DNA of 64,000 nucleotides, taken from positions 5,837,501 through 5,901,500 of the forward strand of contig NC_070558.1 of NCBI RefSeq assembly GCF_026914185.1, given 5' to 3'. Made by a program: the position numbers and the translations under genes. This DNA comes from Puccinia triticina (Eukaryota > Basidiomycota > Pucciniomycetes > Pucciniales > Pucciniaceae). Within the stretch, counting starts at the first letter, position 1. The number at the start of each line of letters is the position of its first letter. Below, one piece after another: positions 1-11,761 of the stretch. The notes beneath the pieces were generated by a model, which did not search any database, was not told the DNA's origin, and saw only the letters and a list, made by a program, of their open reading frames with translations.

Positions 1-547
1 CAGCTCATCTTTCCGTTGCGCCAAACTCTCCGTCACAGAGAGAGGAGACGCGGCAGACAAAGAGGGAGATGAGTGGAGAACCCTTTCCCACACTCAGGCG
101 GCTTGGGGAGTTGTAAGGACAGCTCCCGGGCCACCTAGGAAATCCTGGAAACACAGGATAGCAAAGAGAAGTTCACAATAGCTGAGTACCGTAGAGGATA
201 CTCAGCCCAACCCTACGCGCAACGGTAGCAGCAAGATTGGATGGTCACTTCATAAAGGATATTTTTGATCCTAGGGATATTTAAGTTCGTGGCAACACAT
301 TTTGTGCATTGAAATTCATGTTCAAAATTGTGATCACAATGAACCAAACCCAAAATGTTCGAAGAGAGATGTTCATGTGTTGGTTTTGAGTTACAGATCA
401 TTCCACAATCACTTTACCTAGAGTTATCCTTGTATTGGGAAGAAAATTTAACAAAGAGTTACAACTGAAATTGAACTCACATCATACCATTTTACTGAAA
501 AAATTACAGTCTGGCACTCTCTAGAGAGTGCCACACATCCCCCCCTG
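1..547. other. intergenic, no gene recognised
   Basis: I see no convincing coding region or repeat in this stretch. The only structure is a 22-bp palindrome around 512-533 built on the arms GGCACTCTCT and AGAGAGTGCC. Confidence 0.5.
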
Positions 548-770
548 GTGAGCCTTTCCATTTGCATGTGAACGGACAGGACACCAATGTTTTGTCCTGT
601 CTGTTTGCGTGCAAACGGACAGGACGGAGCCGATGTTTTGTCCTGTCCGTTTGCGTGTTGGAGGGGCAACCTGTCCATTTGCGTGCGAACGGACAGGAAA
701 CCAATGTTTTGTCCTGTCTGTTTGCATGCAAACGGACAGGACAAACCATCGGCTCTGTCCTGTCCAAGGA
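548..770. repeat. palindromic GGACAGGAC satellite, locus 1
   Basis: This is a short array of ~46-bp units. Each unit joins a near palindrome of type GTTTGCGTGCAAAC to the block GGACAGGAC, followed by a matching GTCCTGTCC about 15-20 bp later. Each unit can therefore fold on itself twice. The same family recurs at 38345-38580. Reading frames through it are repeat artefacts. Confidence 0.8.
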
Positions 771-790
771 AGAGGGAGGAGGGAAGTAGT

Positions 791-1102
791 TCAATAGCAT
801 TCAGGCATCCAGACAGCAAAATCAGCGCAGAAATAGACCTGCTCAAGGATCAATGTCTCTCCCTCTCCCTCTTTCCCCTCTCCCCCTCCCTCTCCTTCCT
901 TACCCTCCTCTTTTGCTTGCTGCATCAGGTGGTAGGAGTGATGGGAAGCGGAAGTGAGATTTGAGGGTGGAAAGGAGTCCAAGGTTGAGGGGGGGGGGGG
1001 GGAAATGAAGGAATCAGAGTAGAGCGCGGCGTCGACAGGAACGACAGGGCGGACTAGCCAGGCTTTCTGCTCCCTTAACACGCCAGCCTGTTGGGCCGCG
1101 AC
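791..1102 (-). pseudogene. 3' fragment of interrupted VWA-domain host gene
   Basis: The minus frame just outside the copia target site (1097 downward) encodes AAQQAGVLREQKAW. That resembles the conserved C-terminal AAQQAxVLRDQ+AW stretch of fungal VWA-domain (VWA/U-box or VWA/Hint type) proteins. Removing the copia element and one copy of the 5-bp target duplication joins this frame without shift to the ...RFNTRVKNVA frame at 6616 upward. Real similarity ends near the C-tract at ~988-1003; the frame stays open to 791 but that tail is low complexity. This is the disrupted end of the gene described at 6612-8190. Confidence 0.7.
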
Positions 1103-1447
1103 TGATGAGCAAGACCGAGGCTGAGAGCAGTGGGCACGATGCCAGGCGAGTGAGTTGTGGAAGGATGGGTCAGTATCATTGCACACTAAAGAACAAAAAG
1201 AAACAAGAGAAAACAACAGAGAGAGAAGAAATGAAATGAAAAGAAATATGGCTGTACCTGAGAGCAGCGGGCACGATGCCGGGCGAAAGAGTTGTGGAAG
1301 GATGGGGAAAGGGAATCCTTCCACGCCCGCTGCCTCAGGTACACAATGAGAATTGTGACATGAAATGTAGAGCTGTGACATGTGTGAAGCATAAAGGCAG
1401 AAAAGAAAGAAACATGAGAAAGAAATGTAAATATGACTAGCTCAACA
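1103..1447 (-). repeat. copia-1 3' LTR
   Basis: This 345-bp LTR, in minus orientation, begins TGTTGAGC and ends GCTCATCA. It contains an internal direct repeat of ~46 bp (about 1124-1169 and 1260-1305, sharing GCACGATGCC and GAGTTGTGGA). The copy at 6267-6611 carries the same internal duplication. Confidence 0.93.
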
Positions 1448-1640
1448 CCCCCCCTTGCTGATACAATGGAACAGAAAAGAACAAAAAGGATATAAGAAAC
1501 AAAAATCAGAAAAGAAGAAGTCAGAAAGAAGAGGGAAAAGAAAGGTAAAGGAAAGGAATTGGGATGGGAGAAGAGGAAGGGAAGATGAAGGGAGTTGGAA
1601 GAAAGAGAGAAGGGATAGGGGACCACGATAAGTGAGTTTT

Positions 1641-4600
1641 TCAGACAATACCAAACATTGAGCAATGTTTTTTGAGGGCCACCCGTGGTAGAGGCTTAGT
1701 TAGCATATCCGCTAACATTTCCTTTGTTGAGACGTGAAGGAGTGTGATGTCGCCTTCTTGCACGCACTCACGAATGAAATGATATCGTGCGTGAATGTGT
1801 TTGGTTCTTGCATGGTGGGCGGGGTTCTTGGCAAGAGCTTCAGCGCCTTCATTGTTGACGTGCAGAGGAATGGCTGTGTCTGGGCAAAGATGAAGTTCGG
1901 TGAGGAGATGTTGAAGCCACAAGCCCTCTTTGCAAGGATCAGAGAGGGCCTTATATTCAGCCTCCGTTCTGGACAAAGACACAGTTGCCTGCTTGCGGGA
2001 TTTCCAGGAGATGGCTCCGTTGCCAATGCGGTAGGTGTACGCCAACGTAGAGTGTCTATCATCTTGGTCTTTGGCCCAGTCGGAGTCCGAGTACCCCGAC
2101 AGGACAAGTTCACCCCCGAGACAAAGGCGGAGATCCTTTGTCGTAACAAGATAGTTGAGGATTCGAAGGCCAGCATGCCAATGGGCGTTTGAGGGGTCCC
2201 GGAGATATTGAGAGAGACGGTTAACCGCAAACAAGATATCCGGCCTGGTGCATTGAGAAACCCAGAGGAGAGACCCGATTAATTGAGGATAGGGGTCCGA
2301 AGAGGGCGGGTCAGAGAGAGAGCGATGTTTAAGATCCTTGAAGTTGACATCAGTAGGGGTCGAGACGGATACGTGTTTGCCGTCCAAGAATCTGTTGCAT
2401 ATTTCAGTGATGTAGTGGGATTGATTCAGAAATATGTGTTTGTTAGAAGTGTCACGAGATATTTTGAGAGAAAGAAAGTGGCTGAGCTCCTCATCAGCGC
2501 CGATCTTGAACCGCTTGCCCACCGCTAGAATGATTGAGTCAACGAAAGCCGGTTCGCCAACAATAGCTAGATTGTCAACATGAGTTGTTAATGCACCCAC
2601 GAGAGCGCCCAAGTTCAGCTTGAAGTATAGAGTTGGGTCGTACTTCAAGTTTGTGAGACCTAGGTCGAGAAGAGCTTTGTGGAGTTTGATATTCCACTGT
2701 CGAGGGGATTGTTTTAAGCCATAGAGAGAACGGTTGACCTCACAAACCCAGTCGGGGTGCTGAGGATCCTCAAACCCTGGAGGTTGTTCCATGAAGACCG
2801 GTTTGTCTAGGTGTCCGTTGAGGAAGGCAGTCTTAAAGTCCACCTGGCGGCCCTTCCAGACGCGGGTTGCCAGTAACAAGAAGATCAGTCAGAGAGTTTC
2901 CAATCTGAGCTTCGGCGAGAATACTTCGTCGTAATCAAGGCCCTGTATTTGAGAATAGCCCATGGCCACCAGACAAGCCTTGAGCTTTTGGATAGTGTGG
3001 TCAGGGCGGCGTTTCACTTTAAAAACCCACTTTGATTTGATTATGCGCCTCTTTGCCGGCCAAGGAACAAGTCTCCATGTCTGCATCCCAAGGAGAGAGG
3101 CAAACTCTTCTTCCGCCGCTTTAAGCCAACGATGCTTGTTTGGCGACTTCAGGAGTTGCCGCCAAGTCTTCGGAGTATTGACGTCAGAGTCGGTCGACAC
3201 ATTTTTGGCCCAATTACCGTAGCGGTCAGGAGCCTTGCGTTCCCTCCCTGATCGGCGACGAGGGGGTGTGGACGGTGCAGGCGGAGGCGGAGTGGGAGAT
3301 TTTGGCGGTGGAGAGGGGGATGTTCGCGGCGGGGTAGGAGACTTTGGTGGGGGACTGGGGGATTTTTGCGGTGGAGCTGGAGAGTCAGGAGAGCGAGGAG
3401 CTGTTGAGGGAAGGGGGGGAAGAGAGATTATTGATAGATCAGGAGTCGAAAGTATTGTAGGAGAGATTGTCAAAGGACTGTTGGTCAAATCCGAATCCAA
3501 ACAAATTGGAATCGGGTCACGCGGAGTATTTCCAGGAGTGTGAATTGACACAGTGAGTCTTTGGTCAAAGCGAGGTTGAAGAGGAACCTGTAGTGGTGGA
3601 AGGTCCGGTGTTGGTATGCGAGGAGGCGGGAAGGAATCCGGCTGTGTTGACGGGAGAGGAGTGGAGACAGACGGGGCCGTTGGTGAGGTACTGGCAGGAA
3701 CTGGATCACCTTGAAGAGGAGTCGTTGGAATGGATTCCCGCGGCTGTTGGGGCCAATCAATTTCCACTGACTGGGGAGCTGGAGACGCGTTCAGCTTACA
3801 TCCGTAGGGAAAAGACGTATCATCAAAGATGACATCCCTTGATTTTACAACGGACCGTTTCTCCAAATCCCACAGTCGATAGCCGTTCCCGTCAGATAGG
3901 TATGATAGGAGAATTGACGCACGACCCTTCTGATCTAGCTTCTTGCGGTTTGCCTCTGGGATTTTGTACCAGGCTAAGCACCCAAACGGGTGGACAGATT
4001 TGATGTCGACCGACTTTTCATTTAGAATCGAGACCGGTGGTTTGAATCCTACGGGGGTGTGGCAAGGGAAGGAGTTGTAAGAAAACATGAAGTGCCGGAT
4101 TGCATCAACCCAGAAGGATTTTGGCCGGTTAGCGGTCAGCAGAGACGATCGGACCAGATTGCTTATCGTTCGATTGGTTTGCTCTGCCACTCCGTTCAAC
4201 TCCGGGGAATGAGGAGGACCTGGTTTGTGTTTGATACCTGCCTGAGATAAGTGAGATGAGAATTCATTGGATAGGTACTCGCCACCGTTGTCTGTTCTCA
4301 AAGAGAGAATTTTATGACGACCATCTCTCTCAAAAAATGCTTGAAATATTTTGAAACATGCAAAGGCATTGCTCTTGTATTTCATAGGGTAGACAGAGAG
4401 AGATTTGGAACAGTCATCAACAAAAGTTATAAAGTATTGGTATCCCTCCCTCGAGACCCCTACGTAGGACCCGACATCTGAGTGTATGATTTCGCCAGGG
4501 AGAGAGGAGCGGTGAGAAGCTCGAGATTTGAAGGTCTTGCGAGGCATTTTTGATTGGACACAGACCGGGCAGCGTTGGACATCGATTTCGTTCATCACAG

Positions 4601-6140
4601 TTGGCGTGATGTCGTGGAGTTTTAGGAAAGCTTCCAGAGGTTTGACGCCGATGTGGGAGAAACGCATGTGATAGGCCATAAGAGAGCGGTCCGATGGTTT
4701 AGGGTAGAGGGATAAAGAAGAATTGGAGCTTACAGGCTCCGACACGAGATAATAGAGATTCCCTTGGGGATACCCGCGTCCCGCAAGATCCCCTTGAACT
4801 TGAGCCAACGTGGTGGTAAGGAAATCACATGACGTCTTGGTGAAAACCACGGTGAATCCTTCATCGCACATGGCGGCGACGGACAGGAGAGGCTCGTGGA
4901 GGGTTGGGACCACCAGAGACTTGACAGATTTGTCGCCGGTAAGAGGGAGTTTAAGAAATCCCTTGTGGGATGCTTTGACGGTAGAGTGATCGGCAAGTCG
5001 AACTGGAGTGCAATCGGTTTTTGGGAGATCGACTGCATTGACGTCTGGTGTCATCGACATTGAGCAGCCAGAGTTGATGTTGGCGTCTACACCCCGCGGC
5101 AAATCCAAGGGGATAGATAGGGAAACTACAGCATTGCCGGCTGTCACCTCAATTTCCGAGCCTGAGTAGTCGGACTCTTTGTCTTCATCGTATTTGTGCG
5201 AGGATTGACCGAGAGTGGCGGCTGAAGTTCTACCGGCTCGAGCTGCGGGTTTGGTGGAAGAAGAGCCCTTGTCTTGTTGAATGGCCTCCCACCGTGCTTT
5301 TTGTGCAGCTTTATGCTCCGCGATGAGTTTGCGAGTGTTGTTGCACAAGTTGAGGTTGTGAGAATCGATGTTGCAGAGGGGGCATTGGCGGGGTTTCTTT
5401 GAGGAATCACTTCGGGGACCTTTAGAGGAGTTCGATGATGGATTTGGTTTAGAGGAAGTTTTCTTGGTCGAAGAAACGGAAACAATATCGCCCTGTGTTT
5501 TGCGATGAACGGATTTGTTTTTCAGAGCGGAAACGTACTTTTCCGTCCTCACGTCCTCCTGATTCATTAGACCCGAGACGCAGCTGATCCAGTCAGGAGA
5601 TATGGAGCTAAGAATGGCTGTGTTGTGAACATCCTCTGCGGTGAGGGGCTTCTCGGGAGTGATGAGAGAGTTCAGACGCTCGTAATAGTTTGCCAACATG
5701 TCAAGATGAGAGTGAATATCATTGCCTTCCATCCGCGCTTTGAGGAGCTTACGGATCCAGTAGATTTGACCGCCAGACGATGAGTCCTGGTGGGATTTAG
5801 AGAGATCATCCCAGATTTTTGCCGCATTGTCTTTGTCGGCTAGATGACAAAGATTTGCTTTGTCCACAATCTGAACTAAAACTGCGCAAATGAGGTCGTT
5901 GTCCTTGTCCCAGGTGGGGGTTCGACGGTTAGCGTCGACTGAGGTCAGAACGTGATTAACCTTCGCCGATTTGAGAACCCGCAGAGCAACCTTTTTCCAA
6001 TTGAGATAGTTGGAATCCGAACCGGGGGGTTTGAGAATCGGGAGTCTTGCCGTTGAGATCTTAGGGTTGGAAGCCGACGTCTGAGAGGAGAGATTGACGT
6101 TGGTGTGAGAAGAAGATGCCTCCTTGGTGTCGTTGGACAT
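1641..6140 (-). pseudogene. copia-1 Gag-Pol, split by one in-frame stop, catalytic residues lost
   Basis: The reading frame runs from ATG at 6140 to 1641 and is broken only by TGA at 2889-2891; the codons either side are in the same frame. Visible domains are: a copia-type Gag (about residues 27-200) starting LPILKPPGSDSNYLNW; a CX2CX4HX4C zinc knuckle near residue 252; a protease near 353; an integrase with HHCC-type zinc region and D,D,E core (HSDV, RTDNGGEY, NGVAEQ); and RT plus RNase H after the stop. Key losses are protease N-S-G instead of D-S-G, RT H-V-D-N instead of Y-V-D-D, and RNase H V-N-N where the family has an Asp. The element cannot be autonomous as it stands. Ancestral residues are inferred from family conservation. 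Confidence 0.92.
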
Positions 6141-6250
6141 TGTGATTTCGGAGGTAAGATAGGTTGATCCTTAAGTAGTCCACTAAAGAGAGAAACACTC
6201 GATACGCCGGTATTTAACGTGCTTAGCGATGTTGTTGGTAGCTGTAGGCT

Positions 6251-6266
6251 CTCTGGGCTCATAACC
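6251..6266 (-). other. copia-1 primer-binding site for a 5' half of tRNA-iMet
   Basis: The 16 bases next to the 5' LTR contain GGGCTCATAACC on the plus strand. This matches the anticodon stem-loop of fungal initiator tRNA-Met, with CAT as the anticodon. The element RNA would therefore pair with the end of a cleaved tRNA 5' half, the mechanism known for Drosophila copia, rather than with the CCA end. The match length is short, so this is probable rather than proven. Confidence 0.7.
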
Positions 6267-6611
6267 TGATGAGCAAGACCGAGGCTGAGAGCAGCGGGCA
6301 CGATGCCGGGCGAGTGAGTTGTGGATGGATGGGTCAGTATCATTGCACACTAAAGAACAAAAAGAAACAAGAGAAAACAACAGAGAGAGAAGAAATGAAA
6401 TGAAAAGAAATATGGCTGTACCTGAGAGCAGCGGGCACGATGCCGGGCGAGTGAGTTGTGGAAGGATGGGGAAAGGGAATCCTTCCACGCCCGCTGCCTC
6501 AGGTACACAATGAGAATTGTGACATGAAATGTAGAGCTGTGACATGTGTGAAGCATAAAGGCAGAAAAGAAAGAAACATGAGAAAGAAATGTAAATATGA
6601 CTAGCTCAACA
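6267..6611 (-). repeat. copia-1 5' LTR
   Basis: This is the 345-bp partner of 1103-1447, immediately followed on the plus side by target duplication GCGAC at 6612-6616. Confidence 0.93.
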
Positions 6612-8190
6612 GCGACGTTCTTGACACGGGTATTGAAGCGCTGATAAGCCGGAGCGCGCATCTCTTCCTGCATCATCATCATCATCATCGTCTTTGTCGT
6701 TGTTGTCGAGTCGGGGAAGTTGTTGTTGTTGTTGTTGGAGGGGAAGGAGTCAGCTTGAGTGAGTTGGCGGATGAGTGCGGATAATCCGACGGAGACTTGG
6801 TGTAGGACTTGGAGACATCCAACAAGGATAATGAATACTTCAACAGTTTGGGGAGAAGGCGGGGTTCTGCGTTGGAGGATGAGAGTGAGAGATTTGCGGG
6901 GGGAGAGAGTAGTAGTGGAGGATTGAGCTGGGGTAAAGGTGGAGAAGGGTGGACACAATCCGTCAACTCTTGTGCATCAGTCTTAAGCGTTGTCCGTCCA
7001 TTTGTCGCCCCACTAGTAACAACACTCAACTAGTGACAACACTCGACTTAAGGAGTCCGAGGTGAACAGCTTGACACTCCGCTTCATGATCAATGGCTCA
7101 TTCGTGAACGTGCCCATGCTCGTAGGCTTGACTACCATCATCATTGACAAGGGCCATACCGTCACACTTAATACCGTTGGTCAAGCCAGTTGAGCTACAT
7201 TCTTGCCCGCCTGCACGTCCCGATAACTCACATTGACCTCCAACAGAATCATGTCGTTGTTCATCTCCTCAAACTGGGCCTCATAGAACCGCGTAAACGC
7301 GTCCGTCTCACTCATCATCCCTCCCAGATCCGCCTCGCCACCCATCTGGCTCCAAAAGAACGCATCGGTGCCCGTCTTCTCCACAAGTGTAGACTCCATT
7401 AAATCCTGGTCTCCGTTGTAGGACCATTGGCTTTGCGTCCGGTACACCTCCCGTGCCGAGCTTATCTCCACCTCCACTAGCACGTCCTGACGCTCCCCAA
7501 AGCAGAGCTGGCCTAGCTCGAGATCGGCGTGCTGACCATCCGAGGAAATCACGTGCGAGATCCCAGAGGTTTTCTTCATCTTGAACCACTTGTTCTCTGT
7601 GATCCCAATACTCACTTGCGCATTCAACCACCAAGAGCTGAATAAATGAATAATTAGTCTTGCTGTGAGTGAGCAATAATTGATTGGGGAACGCTTACCA
7701 TCCCCCCCACACAGCCTGCAATAGCCTCCTTGATCAGCTGTATGTCCCGCCGGTATGGTTGGACAGCTGCCAGAGCAAACTCGGGTTATGGTTCTCGCTC
7801 CATCCAATTGACTGGATCAGGATCCTAACATCCAAAAAAAAAAAAAAAATGATCTCAACGGCCACTCTGTCTGTATACGTATGCGTACAGTGAGAAAACT
7901 TACTGAATCGCCTCGGTACAAGTCATCACCAGTGTCATCTCAGGCTTAGTAGAGCAGTCTTTCGAGTCATTGAGCAGCGTGATCCCACTGAGCGGGTTTT
8001 TCTGTTTGCGGGGCAAGATCATGTCATATGCTGAAAAACAGAGAAGAGAAACTCAGTGTAACGGAAGCGGAAGGTGTGCAGGAGAGTGTACCTAGATTGA
8101 CAGCGGTGACAACAGGAACTTTATCCTCATGTCTCTCCAGCATCCGCAAGCGTCGCTGGACCTTATCCTGGATGCTCCTAGGATCATCGG
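6612..8190 (-). pseudogene. VWA-domain protein gene (fungal VWA/U-box or VWA/Hint family), decayed and interrupted
   Basis: Minus-strand exons with good splice sites spell a family pattern I recognise. A stretch ending KVPVVTAVNL is followed by YDMILPRKQKNPLSGITLL in the VWA fold, then SIGWSENHNPSLLWQLSNHT, AIAGCVGGM, DLELGQLCFGERQDVLVEVE and LFTSDSLSRVLSLV. Introns are 7638-7698 (61 nt), 7825-7903 (79 nt) and about 8030-8090. Two lesions are visible besides the copia insertion: a one-base loss near 7740 that shifts frame between SNHTGGTY and LIKEAIAGC, and an in-frame TGA at 7178-7180. The N-terminal MIDAS half of the VWA domain is not recognisable upstream, so the 5' boundary is uncertain. 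Members of this family are predicted cytoplasmic adaptor or ubiquitin-related proteins. Confidence 0.7.
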
Positions 8191-8696
8191 AGGGTGATGG
8201 TTGGCTTGAGGGTAGGCCTTTTTTTCCGCTCTGCTGGCGTTTGTGTTTGATCAGGAGCGTCTCGAGGCCGCAGGGATGGAGCAGACCGGGCTGGTCAAGC
8301 TCGTTCTATGAGCCCAGCAGTTTGTCTTTGCGCTCGAGCTCGGATTCTGAGAGATGGGCATCCTCTTTGTACTATCAATCGTTGTCCATCATGTCTATAG
8401 CGGAACCGTTTTTGGTGATTTTGTTGGGTTCCTGGTTGTTCTTGGTTGGGGTTGGCTGGGGATGAGGATGTTTGCTTGGGGGTGTTGGAGTGCTGTCGGA
8501 GTGAGTGTACATATTGAGAATCAGTGTGTTTGGGGTGAGGGCTGGAGTTGGCTTGAGGATTTGGACGGACTTTGAAAGACGTCGCCAAACTCTCCTTTGC
8601 GGATTGTTTCCAGATCATCAAACTCAGCATCATAGCGTAGACGCCGCGAGAGAGTTTGATCAGACAGATGACGGCTGGTTCTGAACTGGTACCATA

Positions 8697-9138
8697 TACA
8701 GCCAATCCGAGAAAGCTTGGATGCTTTGGAGGGAATTTCCACTGGAAATTCCTATGGGATTTTCCAACCTTGTATGCAATGAAGTGACAAGGTTGGACAT
8801 TTTGATATATGCAGGATGCCTATATCAAAATCAGGCAAGCTCAATCAGAGACTTCTGGCTGTTTTTCCCGTATTTTGATTGCAGAATCAGAATCCTTGAC
8901 CAATTTTCACCCTGGACTCCCACGCTGACAAACGCACCCGGGTGTCATGGTGCCGGTCCCCCCAGCAGCCTCCAATTTTTTTTGCTACCAAACGGCGCCG
9001 CCAATAGCAACTGCGCTCGCGGGGATGGATATCCATCTGTCAAACTTTTTTGTTGGATACACACAGGTTGGCAAATCCAGAAAGAATTTTCACTGGAAAT
9101 TCCATCCAAAGAAGCCAAGCTTTTTTGGATTGGCTGTA
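8697..9138. mobile_element. MITE with ~75-bp TIRs and TA target duplication
   Basis: The left end CAGCCAATCC (8699) and the right end GGATTGGCTG (9136) are part of inverted arms of ~75-80 bp. The arms share blocks such as AAAGCTTGG, CTTTGGA and GGAATTTCCA. TA lies directly outside both ends (8697-8698 and 9137-9138), as for Tc1/mariner-type insertions. The 438-bp body has no transposase, so it would be non-autonomous. The arms are roughly 80% identical, so the copy is old. Confidence 0.75.
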
Positions 9139-9660
9139 ATCACCAATCATTGGACTTGAAAGTTGCTTGTTGAATGAAGGTTGGCGCGGAGGCGGTGAAG
9201 CTGACACCACCGGGTCAAAAAATTTGATCGGTGTCCGTTTTTCCAACAAATCCTTTATCGGAGACCGTTGGACAAACCAAACCCCACCATTCTGCCGCGG
9301 TAAACCGTCCCGGTTTGAGGACGGTTGGGAGCATGTTAGAATCATGCTTGCCCCAACGTTAGACGTTTGCTTTTGTCCGCCCAACGCATACACCACCGGG
9401 TCACTTCGTGTGATCGGTGCCCAGGACAAAAATCCAAAACATCAGGGGGGAAGAAAAGGGAAGAAAAATTCAAGTTCCAGGGACGCCACCTTCACGCTTG
9501 TGACTCAGCTCCTCGCGCGCAAGACGCGATCCTCCAAACCACTCCAAACCCCGCAGTCTCCTCCAGAGAGGCATTGTCAAGCTCGCCGTTCCTCCAGCCT
9601 CAACGCAACAACCATCTCCTATGATCAATGAACAGCGACATCCAGCCTCAAATTGATGTG
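9139..9660. other. gene-free stretch with degenerate repeats
   Basis: I see no gene here. A motif with CACCACCGGGTCA followed by TGATCGGTG occurs twice in direct orientation (about 9207-9233 and 9399-9420), and a weak inverted relative lies near 10575-10610. These look like remnants of an unidentified repeat. Confidence 0.4.
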
Positions 9661-9663
9661 GGC

Positions 9664-9955
9664 CAGGGAAGGGGTCAATGGGGTCCCTTCCCTGCTCATG
9701 GACTCCTCAAGCGAGCAGCAACATCCAACCTCGAATCGATGTGGCTCAGGGAAAGGGTCACTGGGGTCCCTTTCCTGCTCATGCACTCCTCAAGCAAACA
9801 GCAATACAACTTATCCAACTTCCAGTCAGCCATTTGGGAATTGGCACGGCGTCAGTGAGGTCCTTCAAATTTTGTCATTGTGGTTCTGATTCAGCAAGTC
9901 TCAGAATTGACATGTGCGTCAGGGAAGGGGTCAATGGGGTCCCTTCCCTGCTGAT
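9664..9955. repeat. ~85-bp repeat with hairpin core, 3 copies
   Basis: The core CAGGGAAGGGGTC, a short spacer and GGTCCCTTCCCTG recur at 9664, 9749 and 9921. The first two copies are 85 bp apart and share the flank CTCCTCAAGC. Each core can form a stem from the arms CAGGGAA and TTCCCTG. I see no gene between 9956 and 10679. Confidence 0.7.
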
Positions 9956-10679
9956 GGAATCAACAAGCATTTCTTGAAAATCACCATCCGTTTCCTGCCT
10001 CAATCCCAACTTGGGTGTGGGTGTGTAGCAGATGTGAATAAACGTGTAAGTCCAGATGACATTTCTTACACCGCCTCGTTGTCTCCAAAAAACCAAGAGA
10101 TCAAAGATCAGCATAAAAACCCGCCAAGGTATCTGGTGTTAACCTCCACCTCATCTGCCCCAACCCAAATTTTGATCACTTGCTGGTGTACATAAGCCCA
10201 TTATTAGAAGACCTGCTCCTTGCGCTCAACAATAGAATAAATAAATAAATAGATTTTTTCATTTATGATCCGCAGAAGTGAGGTCGTAGGTTTTGGGCGG
10301 ATAGGCTCTGGTGAATCAACAAGAGCAGGAGCCGGGTAAAAATGAAGGTGAATCCAACTCGTTCAGTCAACCCATGGAGCGGATATAATCCGTTCTACAC
10401 GCTCAGTGAAAGTGGTGATACGAGTGTGAGTGTGGTTGGAAGGTTGTTGGGGACTTGTTTGACCAATCAAACCAATGATTGTTCCCGTTTAAGGACGACA
10501 TGAAAACAAGGACTCAACGTTTGCCACCCAGCCAAACGCATTTGTTGCAAAAACGTTGCCTAAAAAACGTTATGAAAATGTTCAAGTGACCTGGTGGTGG
10601 AGTTTTTGGGGCCAGTTGTTAGGTGGGAGCGGGGGCCTTGCCTGAAATTCGTATCAAGCGTGGTCGCAAGGGCGCAAGG

Positions 10680-11693
10680 TGTGAGCCTGAGTCTCTATAG
10701 TGACAGCAGGACACAAGAAATGGGGGACAACAGTTTGATTTCTTGGGATAAAGAAAATACAACTGTAAGAGAAAAAGAGAAAGAGAGAGAAAGAAACCAA
10801 GCAGGATAAGATAGAAGAGAAGTACTAGGTTATTCTAGTGGGAATGCACGTCCACTGGCAATGCTACTCTTCAGAAGAGTGCTGCTAATCTGTGCTAGAA
10901 GTGCTACAGCTTCCTCTCAGGATGGTATCTGGATTAGATAAGTTTAATCCAGCCACAGTTTTTTAGACTTCTCTCTGGACAGTCAAGGTTCTTAATGGGA
11001 AACCTGAGGGACAGCCCTGCAACCTAGATTTTGAGGCAAAGGCCAAGTGATTATAAGGGACAGCCCTGTGATCAAGATAGAGGCAAAGGCCTGTAGAATT
11101 GAAGGGACAGCCCTGTGATCAAGATAGAGGCAAAGGCCTGTAGAATTGGAGGGACAGCCCTGTGATCAAGGAGGAGGCAAAGCAAGAAGAAAAGGCAGAT
11201 CAAGCAAGACACAGAGTTGTACCTCTGAGATAATCAAGGTTCAGTGAAAGAGGTTACTTACTGTCAATATCCTAGGCGCCTGTGACGGTAGGTATACTGG
11301 GAGTAGAGTAGGCTCTTTGGTGGTGATCCTGGGGTTATCTGGGTGGTGGTTCTGGTGTGCTGAAGTCTGTGGATCCTCCAGCTGCATGGGGGATCCTGAC
11401 TTCGAAAATTTTCAAAGTTGGATGACATAATCACACATGTACATGTGGTTGGGAGTGCTCGGGCGCGACTACACGGCTCTGCTGCGCATGTGTGTCACAA
11501 ACCACAAACTCTATGAAGGAGTAGAGATATTGTAAAGTGATCAGTGAACACTAGGGTCAAAATTGCATGAAAAATCAGAATCTGAAGTCAAAACAACCTT
11601 ATGTTGTAAGGTTAAAAAGATATGAGCACATTTAGGCATAAAATGGAGATAAAAGGCAGTTTTAGGTCAACTGTGTTGACTCTAAGGCTGACA
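10680..11693. mobile_element. solo LTR, family S1, copy 1
   Basis: It starts TGTGAGCCTGAG and ends GGCTGACA, with the 5-bp target duplication CAAGG on both sides (10675-10679 and 11694-11698). A related sequence with its own target duplication is at 21851-22821. No coding region is attached, so this is a solo LTR left by recombination. It contains a ~48-bp internal tandem repeat (about 11010-11190, with GGGACAGCCCTGTGATCAAG) that is contracted in the other copy. Confidence 0.9.
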
Positions 11694-11761
11694 CAAGGGG
11701 TCTACAAGCAGCCTCCTTGGCGGTTAGGTAAAAAATGTTCCAGCGTATCAAGATCACAGCG

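Larger units (their letters stand above)
1103..6611 (-). mobile_element. Ty1/copia LTR retrotransposon, complete but dead (copia-1)
   Basis: Two LTRs of 345 bp (1103-1447 and 6267-6611) bound the element. Both have TG...CA ends, and the element is flanked by the 5-bp direct repeat GCGAC (1098-1102 and 6612-6616). The LTRs differ at five positions by my count, about 98.6% identity. Coding is on the minus strand in the order gag, protease, integrase, RT, RNase H, which is diagnostic of copia. A G-run polypurine tract abuts the 3' LTR (1448-1454 on plus is seven C). It is inserted in an exon of a VWA-domain host gene. Confidence 0.95.

Noticed and set aside
448..850. Cys-rich open frames near the window start
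   Set aside because: They run through the GGACAGGAC satellite in several frames and strands and are repeat translations.
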